Part shown: piece after piece, positions 1 to 4,933 of the stretch
Position numbering within the stretch: position 1 is the stretch's first letter
How the letters are laid out: the number at the start of each line of letters is the position of its first letter
Origin: Chitinophagaceae bacterium
Lineage (GTDB): Bacteria > Bacteroidota > Bacteroidia > Chitinophagales > Chitinophagaceae
Direction of reading: 5' to 3'
Assembly: GCA_025455665.1 (NCBI GenBank)
Contig: JALOMC010000212.1
Coordinates: forward strand, 1-5,979
DNA length: 5,979 nt
Made by a program: the position numbers and the translations under genes
The notes under the pieces: generated by a model
The model's input: the letters and a program-made list of their open reading frames with translations, nothing else
Told to the model about the DNA's origin: nothing
Database searches by the model: none

Positions 1-1
1 G

Positions 2-217
2 GTCATGAACGGCTGGGAATTTTTGGAGGCCCTGGCTATTACGAATCTTAGCAGCCAGGTGCTCGTGGTCATCGTAACCTCATCGGTAGACATGGCAGAT
101 AGGCTGAAGGCACAGCGCTACGCCCATGTGATAGACTATGTAACCAAACCGGTAGATGACCTGGTATTGGATACCATTAAGCGACACCAATTAGTATCTC
201 GCTACTTTACCTCCTGA
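2..217 (+). CDS. Response regulator receiver domain protein, 3' end (5' end outside window)
   Basis: This is the C-terminal half of a CheY-like receiver domain; the frame is open to the left edge, so the phosphoacceptor Asp and the true start are missing. The visible part begins VMNGWEFLEAL, the loop and helix that follow the phosphorylated Asp in receivers. It continues with a hydrophobic strand ending in VTSS, where the Thr/Ser is the conserved switch residue, and then YVTKP, where the Lys is the conserved active-site lysine followed by the usual cis-Pro. The protein ends about 20 residues after TKP with no output domain, so it is probably a single-domain regulator that works by protein-protein contact, as is common in Bacteroidetes. 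The partner kinase is not visible. It converges on the leftward gene ending at 283. Family assignment is secure; the pathway is unknown. Confidence 0.85.
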   Translation, partial: VMNGWEFLEALAITNLSSQVLVVIVTSSVDMADRLKAQRYAHVIDYVTKPVDDLVLDTIKRHQLVSRYFTS

Positions 218-220
218 GCA

Positions 221-256
221 AAAAAATAGCGCCCTACCTGCGGGCAGGTAGGGCGC
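221..256 (-). terminator. Rho-independent terminator of the leftward prohibitin/membrane-protein unit
   Basis: A perfect 12-bp stem, GCGCCCTACCTG (229-240) with CAGGTAGGGCGC (245-256), closes a 4-base loop CGGG. On the + strand a run of A's (221-226) precedes it, so a transcript from the - strand would have the hairpin followed by a TATTTTTT tail, the classical terminator layout. It starts 27 bases beyond the TAA of the leftward gene (283-285). The T-run lies just past the stop of the rightward receiver gene (215-217). No T-run follows the hairpin on the + strand, so termination of the receiver transcript here would be weaker. Confidence 0.85.
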
Positions 257-282
257 CGGCACTATCTCGGCAGTGCGGGGCA

Positions 283-735
283 TTATGTGCCATCGGCATG
301 CAGGTTCATTTGCTGTACCCGCCAGCCGGCGGTCGATCGCCAGGGGCCATACACCCGCAGTACCACAGCCACAGCTACCAGCAAGGTGCCGGCAGCCATG
401 GCGTAGTACTCATGCATCAGCTCCCACCAGAGGGTGGCCAGCAGCAGTGTACTACCCGCCACCAGCAGACCAAGCCACCACACCCACTGCCACCAGCCCG
501 GAGCTGGTGGTCTCCATTCAATGTCTACTTTCTCTCCGGCCTGAAGTTGATAATGCATTTGCTGCTTTGCTGCGCCGTTTTCGATCAGGATGGTATAATC
601 GCCGGCCGGCAGCAGCCATTCCATGTACGCGTTGCCTGCATGCAGCGTGGCGGTGGCAAAGCCGCTCACCGTAACCCTGGTAGGCTGCGGCGGGTACCAC
701 CAGCGCCTTGGCAATCGTATAATCAGCTGGTTCAT
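283..735 (-). CDS. Hypothetical Trp-rich membrane protein with a helical hairpin
   Basis: I do not recognise a named family. The 150-residue protein has a beta-rich N-terminal part (about 1-75) with a PAGDYTILIENG stretch resembling the strands of small PEGA- or carboxypeptidase-regulatory-like sandwiches. Two hydrophobic helices follow, about 82-104 and 110-128, and then a short polar tail. There is no signal peptide. Arg residues near the N-terminus (RLPRRW) and after helix 2 (RVYGPWR) suggest that both ends face the cytoplasm (positive-inside inference). Tryptophan is unusually frequent, at 13 of 150, clustered at the start of helix 1 (GWWQWVWW) and its end (LWWE), as expected of membrane-interface residues. 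The start ATG is 25 bases after the stop of the prohibitin gene, and the gene is followed by a strong terminator. It is therefore probably the last gene of a two-gene operon and may act with the prohibitin. Opposite-strand frames here are shadows. Confidence 0.68.
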   Translation of the reverse strand: MNQLIIRLPRRWWYPPQPTRVTVSGFATATLHAGNAYMEWLLPAGDYTILIENGAAKQQMHYQLQAGEKVDIEWRPPAPGWWQWVWWLGLLVAGSTLLLATLWWELMHEYYAMAAGTLLVAVAVVLRVYGPWRSTAGWRVQQMNLHADGT

Positions 736-760
736 ACGCTGAAAAAAGTTTAGTTGATAC

Positions 761-1567
761 TTAGTTACGTGAACGCGTCAGCGATGGATTGCCCTCTACA
801 TCTGGCTGCAACAGCAACGGGCTCTTGCCATCGGTAATGATTACTTTGGCATTGTTGCTTTTTGCCAGCTCTTTAAAAGCTTCAATAGCCCTCCACTGAA
901 TGAGCAATGGATTCAAGCCTTCGCTGATAATTTTTTGCGCATCGCGGATACCTGCTGCTTCTACCTTTTTCCGTTCAGCTTCCTGCTTTTCACGGTCTAG
1001 TACAAACTGCATCCGAAACGCCTCCTGCTCGGCCCGCAGCCTTTCTTCAATGGCTACTGTCAGTTCTCGCGGCAGCTTTACACTCTTCAGCAGCACCCCT
1101 TCTATAATGATGCCGCGTGGCTCCAGGTATTTGGCCATATCTGCTTGAATGGTCCGTTCGATATTGGCCCGCTCTGCCGTGTGCAGATCTTTGGCCATAA
1201 AGCGGGCACTTACATCACGCACCACGCTGCGAAAAACCGGTGAAATCACCACTTGCTCATAGTTTTCGCCCACACTGCGCAATAGCTCTGGTATTTTGTT
1301 CTTGTCTATGCGATAAAGAATACTCATCTCACTCTGCACGGTCAGCCCTTCTTTGGTAGGAAGGTCGGCTACCGTAGCCAGATTGGTGGTGCTGATAGGC
1401 ACTTTCAGAATGGAGGAGAACATGCCTGCCATGTACAGGCCGCTTGGCTTCACATCGTCGGTAATGCGCCCTACCCGACGGCGGACTCCTACTTCATTTT
1501 GCTTTACGGTAACGCAGCTGCTGACTGCCAGGGCCAAAAAGGCCAAAACGGCTAAATTTTTTTTCAT
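761..1567 (-). CDS. Prohibitin / SPFH (band 7) family lipoprotein
   Basis: This is a 268-residue protein of the SPFH/prohibitin family, membrane-anchored scaffolds that form ring-like assemblies and organise membrane domains or modulate proteases. Residues 1-18 form a lipoprotein signal: MKKN, a hydrophobic stretch, then AVSSC with the lipid-modified Cys at 18. This suggests a lipid anchor instead of the uncleaved helix of mitochondrial prohibitins. The band-7 domain covers about 20-190, with typical stretches at VKQNEVGVRRRVGR, LPTKEGLTVQSE, PVFRSVVRDVSARFMAKDLH and GIIIEGVLLKSVKLP. A charged Glu/Arg/Lys-rich coiled coil follows (about 172-215), then the conserved tail IQWRAIEAFKELAKSNNAKVIIT. 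The length is normal and nothing appears broken. The start is fixed by the MKK signal peptide; eight A's directly follow the ATG. The gene runs into the membrane-protein gene 25 bases downstream. The substrate or partner protease is not visible. Confidence 0.92.
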   Translation of the reverse strand: MKKNLAVLAFLALAVSSCVTVKQNEVGVRRRVGRITDDVKPSGLYMAGMFSSILKVPISTTNLATVADLPTKEGLTVQSEMSILYRIDKNKIPELLRSVGENYEQVVISPVFRSVVRDVSARFMAKDLHTAERANIERTIQADMAKYLEPRGIIIEGVLLKSVKLPRELTVAIEERLRAEQEAFRMQFVLDREKQEAERKKVEAAGIRDAQKIISEGLNPLLIQWRAIEAFKELAKSNNAKVIITDGKSPLLLQPDVEGNPSLTRSRN

Positions 1568-1645
1568 GGCAAATACATTTTGGGAGTTGATGCAATGCCT
1601 GAAATAACAACGACAAAACCAGAGTAAATGCTAACGAAAACCTAT

Positions 1646-1666
1646 GGCATAACAGTCGGTTATGCC
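1646..1666. repeat. Inverted repeat GGCATAAC-N5-GTTATGCC
   Basis: Perfect 8-bp arms (1646-1653 and 1659-1666) flank the spacer AGTCG. It lies 79 bases upstream of the prohibitin start, with no T-run beside it, so it could be an operator or a leader hairpin. The function is inferred from position only. Confidence 0.4.
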
Positions 1667-1714
1667 GCAGCACTTCTTAACGACTGGTTGGCAAAAAAGC
1701 ACAGCAAGTATTAA

Positions 1715-1748
1715 GCATTTGCAAATGCCGGCACGACGTGCCAAATGC
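1715..1748. repeat. Nested palindromes with two alternative pairings
   Basis: A perfect 14-bp palindrome GCATTTGCAAATGC (1715-1728) is followed directly by GGCAC-GAC-GTGCC (1730-1742) and then a second AAATGC (1743-1748). The left arm GCATTT (1715-1720) can pair either with AAATGC at 1723-1728 or with AAATGC at 1743-1748. The second choice forms a longer stem stacked on GGCAC/GTGCC with a bulge at 1721-1729. It lies 56-89 bases past the GGGP synthase stop, so it may be that transcript's 3' hairpin. In the leftward direction the nearest T-run (TTTTTT, + strand A's 1693-1698) lies about 16 bases beyond, so it is not a textbook terminator. Confidence 0.45.
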
Positions 1749-1803
1749 AAAAAAATGTGTCACAAACAATGACCAGGCTGAAAGAGTGCACAGGCAGCAT
1801 TGG

Positions 1804-2574
1804 CTATGCCCGCACTGCACTGTTATGAATAGCTGCGGCTATTTCCTTGATGAGTGATGGGTCTTTTTCAATGGCATTACCGACCACCAATACATCGGCT
1901 CCGGCTTTGCAATTGCGGTAAGCTTTTTCTGGCTCGGTAATACCGCCGCCAATAATGAGTGGTGCTTCGATGGTACCTGCCACCTTTTCAATCATGCTTT
2001 CGCTGATGGGCCGGCGGGCACCGCTGCCAGCGTCCATGTATATCAGCTTCATGCCCAGCATTTCGCCAGCCATGGCTGTACACATTGCAATTTCATTTTT
2101 ATCTGACGGAATGGGTGCCGCGTTGGAAATGTAAGAAACCGTGGTAGGCGCTCCCCCATCAATCACCATGTAGCCGGTGGGCATAATCTCCAGCCCACTT
2201 TGCTTTACCACGGGGGCGCTGATGACATGCTGGCCAATAAGTAATTCAGGATTGCGGCCACTGATAAGGCTGAGGTACAACAGCGCATCGGCATACCGGC
2301 TGACCTGGCTGGGGCTGCCGGGAAACAAAATGACCGGAATATTGCTTTGAGCTTTGATGTGCTGTACACAATCATCGAGGTGGTTGCTGATGACCAGGCT
2401 GCCACCCAAAAAGAAATAATCGACAGCTGCATCGGTCGCCAGTTGTACCAACTCATCCAGCGCAGGTTTATCCACCTTGTCCGGATCAATCAATACGGCA
2501 AAACTCTTCTTGCTGGCAGCCTTTCTTTCTACAAATATGTCGTACAGCTTATGCTTCATGCCGATGTGCGACAA
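1804..2574 (-). CDS. Geranylgeranylglyceryl phosphate synthase (PcrB/GGGPS family, group II)
   Basis: This enzyme family joins a polyprenyl diphosphate (geranylgeranyl diphosphate in group II members) to sn-glycerol 1-phosphate, making the first ether bond of archaeal-type lipids; Bacteroidetes carry group II homologues. The 256-residue protein is a full-length TIM barrel. Motifs in order are VLIDPDK (27-33, first strand), FFLGGS (54-59), ILFPGS (82-87), LSLISGRNPELLIGQH (101-116), EIMPTGYMVIDGG (129-141), YMDAGSGA (179-186, equivalent to the Y-x-E/D-x-GSG site), IIGGGI (207-212) and VVGNAIEK (230-237, phosphate binding). All look intact. Two starts are possible: 2574 (MSHIG) or Met6 at 2559 (MKHKLYDIF), the latter resembling many homologues. 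The gene is transcribed away from a divergent secreted-protein gene. The physiological role of these ether lipids in Bacteroidetes is not settled. Confidence 0.93.
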   Translation of the reverse strand: MSHIGMKHKLYDIFVERKAASKKSFAVLIDPDKVDKPALDELVQLATDAAVDYFFLGGSLVISNHLDDCVQHIKAQSNIPVILFPGSPSQVSRYADALLYLSLISGRNPELLIGQHVISAPVVKQSGLEIMPTGYMVIDGGAPTTVSYISNAAPIPSDKNEIAMCTAMAGEMLGMKLIYMDAGSGARRPISESMIEKVAGTIEAPLIIGGGITEPEKAYRNCKAGADVLVVGNAIEKDPSLIKEIAAAIHNSAVRA

Positions 2575-2707
2575 AAATGCAATAAAAAATCGTGCTGCCT
2601 AGCCCCGTCCATTAAATTTCTTTCGCCGATGGGCCGGTAATTCACTGATGATCAATTGCTACCAACTGCTGGCAAGGCCCCGTTCGGCCGGCACCGGGTT
2701 ATCCACC

Positions 2708-2741
2708 AAAATCGTTGATTTTCCCAAGCTTTTGCCAAAAG
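2708..2741. promoter_or_regulatory. Two adjacent hyphenated palindromes in the divergent intergenic region
   Basis: AAAATC-GTT-GATTTT (2708-2722) and CTTTT-GCC-AAAAG (2729-2741) are both perfect, with 3-base centres, and are separated by six bases. They lie in the 214 bases between two divergent start codons (2574 leftward, 2789 rightward), where operators would be expected. No exact Bacteroidetes promoter was found for either gene; TTTATTTG at 2766-2773 is one base off the -7 consensus but lacks a well-spaced -33 TTG. A regulatory role is an inference from position. Confidence 0.3.
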
Positions 2742-2788
2742 GACACAAACTGGCCTAATTGGCGTTTTATTTGACTACCGATACGAGT

Positions 2789-3718
2789 ATGCCTTTCAAC
2801 CGACTAGTACTAACCGCCAGCCTGCTGCTGCCCTTGATGGTGCTGGGCCAATACCACTTTACCGGAGCCTGGTACGGCCGTGCCGAAGCCAAAACAGGCC
2901 TCACGTACAATAGTTATCTCTGTGAATTGGTGATTTTAAAGAAGGGGAACAAGATCACCGGCAAGCTCAACTACTTTTTTGGTGCCGACACCTACTCTGC
3001 CCCCATCAGCGGCACCTTTTGGCCCCAAACCGGCACCATTGAACTTCTGCCTTTTAAGCTCATCAGCTTTTTTGCCCGCGACAGCAATGCCCCGGACTGC
3101 CTGATGGATGGCTCGCTGACGCTGTATACCGACAACGAAGACAGCACCCTTTACGGCCAGTTGAACCCCGCCAATGAGTACCGCTACGGCTGCCCAATCA
3201 TGACGGTGCGGCTGCAAAAAGAGCGGAACCTGCCTGCCGGTGCCCGGCTGCTGGCCGGCGGCCCGCTACCCACTGGCAGCCAGCAGGCGGGCAAGCGCAC
3301 CCAACTGCCGGCATCGGCCGAAGCCAAAGCGCAGCCCTTGCGCATGCCGGCCGATGCAAGTGCCCTGCAGCAGCGCAGCTTTGTACCCGGCCCCCTGATA
3401 GAGGTAGACAGCGACAGCGTAGAACTGCACCTGTACGACAATGGCAAGGTAGATGGCGACACGGTTTCTGTCTTCTTTAACCGGCAGCCCCTGGCCAGCC
3501 GGCTGGCGCTGGGTGCCACACCAGTGATACTGCACCTGGTGCTGCGGCCCGGCGAAAACGAAGTAGCCATGTTTGCCGAAAACCTGGGCGAAATACCACC
3601 CAATACGGCCCTTTGCCTGCTGTATGCCGCTGGCCAACGGCACGATATAAACCTGACGAGTAATATGGCCAGCAATGGCACCATCAGGGTACGGCGGCGC
3701 CAACCGGCTGACCGCTAG
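2789..3718 (+). CDS. Secreted two-domain protein of unknown function (Chitinophagaceae type)
   Basis: This 309-residue exported protein has no assigned function. Residues 1-20 form a signal peptide (MPFNRLVLTASLLL, cleavage probably after VLG before Gln21). The first domain, about 22-143, is beta-rich: FTGAWYG, a YLCELVILKKGNKITGKL strand pair, PDCLMDG and YRYGCPIMTVRLQK, with Cys at 45, 104 and 135. This pattern resembles beta-barrel-like domains seen in Bacteroidetes exported proteins. A Pro/Ala/Gln-rich linker spans about 148-200. The C-terminal domain (about 203-303) carries VELHLYDNGKVDGDTVSVFF, ENEVAMFAENLGEIPPNTA and a terminal IRVRRR, a recurring unit of Chitinophagaceae exported proteins. 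I chose ATG 2789 because the signal peptide begins there; an in-frame TTG at 2759 would add ten polar residues before it. The neighbours give no functional clue. It is probably periplasmic or outer-surface. Confidence 0.8.
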   Translation: MPFNRLVLTASLLLPLMVLGQYHFTGAWYGRAEAKTGLTYNSYLCELVILKKGNKITGKLNYFFGADTYSAPISGTFWPQTGTIELLPFKLISFFARDSNAPDCLMDGSLTLYTDNEDSTLYGQLNPANEYRYGCPIMTVRLQKERNLPAGARLLAGGPLPTGSQQAGKRTQLPASAEAKAQPLRMPADASALQQRSFVPGPLIEVDSDSVELHLYDNGKVDGDTVSVFFNRQPLASRLALGATPVILHLVLRPGENEVAMFAENLGEIPPNTALCLLYAAGQRHDINLTSNMASNGTIRVRRRQPADR

Positions 3719-3802
3719 CGCCCCGGCTGGTGATAAAAATTATCGGCTTGTTCAGGCTTCTAAACTTTATTTGGCTGTAGCTGTTTCACAAACCGGCCGC
3801 AA

Positions 3803-3831
3803 TTGCCTGCCGGTCAGAACACTTATTTTTG
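3803..3831 (+). promoter_or_regulatory. Bacteroidetes-type promoter of dxs
   Basis: TATTTTTG (3824-3831) matches the -7 consensus TAnnTTTG exactly, and TTG (3803-3805) lies 18 bases upstream, within the usual -33 to -7 spacing for this phylum. Transcription would start around 3836-3838, leaving a leader of about 15-20 bases before ATG 3854. Transcription start was not measured. Confidence 0.6.
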
Positions 3832-3853
3832 CCCCTTGTACTAATTATTGAGC

Positions 3854-4933
3854 ATGGACATCACCCCCGGAGCACTGCTGAAGAAGATAGACAGCCCCGC
3901 CGATCTGAAAAAGCTGAGCCGCGAACAACTGCACCAGGTTTGCACCGAGCTGCGCCAATACATCATTGACGTGGTAAGTGTGCACGGCGGCCACTTCGGC
4001 GCCAGCCTGGGCGTGGTAGAGCTAAGCGTGGCATTGCACTTTGTATACAATACCCCCTACGATCAACTGGTGTGGGATGTGGGCCACCAGGCCTACGGCC
4101 ACAAAATTCTTACCGGCCGGCGGGATATTTTTCCCAGCAACCGGAAGTACAAAGGCCTGAGCGGCTTTCCGAAGCGGAGCGAAAGCGAGTACGACACCTT
4201 TGGGGTGGGTCACTCATCTACTTCCATTTCTGCCGCACTGGGCATGGCCATGGCCGCCAAATACAAAGGTGAAGACCGTAAAAGCGTAGCAGTAATTGGC
4301 GACGGGGCCATGACGGCCGGTATGGCTTTTGAAGCCATGAACCACGCCGGTGTAGCCGATGCCGACATGCTCATTATTTTGAATGACAACTGCATGAGCA
4401 TTGACCCCAACGTAGGGGCCCTGAAAGAATATCTCACTGACATTAGCCTGAGCCCCACCTACAATAAACTGAAAGACGATGTGTGGAAGGCGCTGGATAA
4501 GCTGCCGGTAGGTAAAAACTTCACCAAAAGCATGGCTCACAAACTGGCCGATGGGCTGAAAGGCGCCATCAGCAGCAGTGCCAACCTGTTTGAGGCCTTG
4601 AAGCTGCGCTATTTTGGACCCATTGATGGCCATAACATTTCGAAGCTGGTAGATACGCTGGAAGACCTGAAGAAAATACCTGGTCCAAAAATTCTGCACA
4701 TTGTAACTGTAAAAGGAAAGGGATACGCCCTGGCAGAAAAAGACCAGACCAAGTGGCATGCGCCCGGTTTGTTTGATAAAGTGACCGGCGAAATCGTGAA
4801 AAAGAAGTTTGAGACACCGCAGCCTCCCAAGTACCAGGATGTATTTGGGCATACCATGATAGAGCTGGCCGAACTGAACCCCAAAGTATGGGGCGTGACG
4901 CCGGCCATGCCCAGTGGTTCCTCGAGTTTATGA
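3854..4933 (+). CDS. dxs: DXS N-terminal fragment (thiamine diphosphate-binding domain)
   Basis: This fragment has 359 residues, of which the first 357 are authentic DXS. It holds HGGHFGASLGVVEL (44-57; His47 corresponds to the catalytic-site His near 49 in E. coli). VWDVGHQAYGHKILTGR follows at 73-89, then the cofactor and Mg2+ motif GDGAMTAG (149-156) with LNDNCMSIDPNVG (176-188), where Asp150 and Asn179 are the expected metal ligands. FGPIDGH (254-260), HIVTVKGKGY (282-291) and WHAPGLFD (301-308) complete domain I. The start of domain II (YQDVFG to VWGVTPAM, 327-352) is also present. Start ATG 3854 follows the promoter closely; an in-frame TTG at 3848 would add only two residues. Alone it lacks the catalytic Glu and domain III, so it should be inactive unless the second half is also made. 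Confidence 0.85.
   Translation: MDITPGALLKKIDSPADLKKLSREQLHQVCTELRQYIIDVVSVHGGHFGASLGVVELSVALHFVYNTPYDQLVWDVGHQAYGHKILTGRRDIFPSNRKYKGLSGFPKRSESEYDTFGVGHSSTSISAALGMAMAAKYKGEDRKSVAVIGDGAMTAGMAFEAMNHAGVADADMLIILNDNCMSIDPNVGALKEYLTDISLSPTYNKLKDDVWKALDKLPVGKNFTKSMAHKLADGLKGAISSSANLFEALKLRYFGPIDGHNISKLVDTLEDLKKIPGPKILHIVTVKGKGYALAEKDQTKWHAPGLFDKVTGEIVKKKFETPQPPKYQDVFGHTMIELAELNPKVWGVTPAMPSGSSSL

Larger units (their letters stand above)
1568..1803. other. Intergenic region between prohibitin and GGGP synthase genes
   Basis: These 236 bases lie between two leftward genes and contain no coding frame I can support. They should hold the 3' end of the GGGP synthase transcript and the promoter of the prohibitin gene. 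I could not find an exact Bacteroidetes -7 box (CAAAnnTA as read on the + strand) at a sensible distance from the prohibitin start. Several inverted repeats are present and listed separately. Confidence 0.6.

Noticed and set aside
273..753. Two long + strand frames opposite the Trp-rich membrane protein gene
   Set aside because: The translations are low-complexity and rich in His, Gln, Pro and Arg, with no family features. The - strand frame has proper membrane helices, follows the prohibitin gene by 25 bases and ends at a terminator.
1556..1567. A8 run directly after the prohibitin ATG as a phase-variation tract
   Set aside because: AAA AAA AA is common after the start codon of lipoproteins (MKK), and the run is short; nothing else suggests switching.
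2570..2583. CATTTTTG on the - strand as the GGGPS promoter
   Set aside because: It is one base off the -7 consensus and so close to the annotated start that transcription would begin at or inside the coding region; I found no -33 element to support it.
2759..2788. TTG start 30 bases upstream of the secreted-protein ATG
   Set aside because: It would put ten residues with polar character before a complete signal peptide; the ATG at 2789 gives the normal layout.
3184..3703. Antisense frames of 145-166 residues within the secreted-protein gene
   Set aside because: These are shadow frames in GC-rich coding sequence; the + strand has a signal peptide and recognisable domains.
4214..4852. Antisense frame of 212 residues within dxs
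   Set aside because: The + strand encodes conserved DXS motifs throughout this stretch; the antisense product has no recognisable features.
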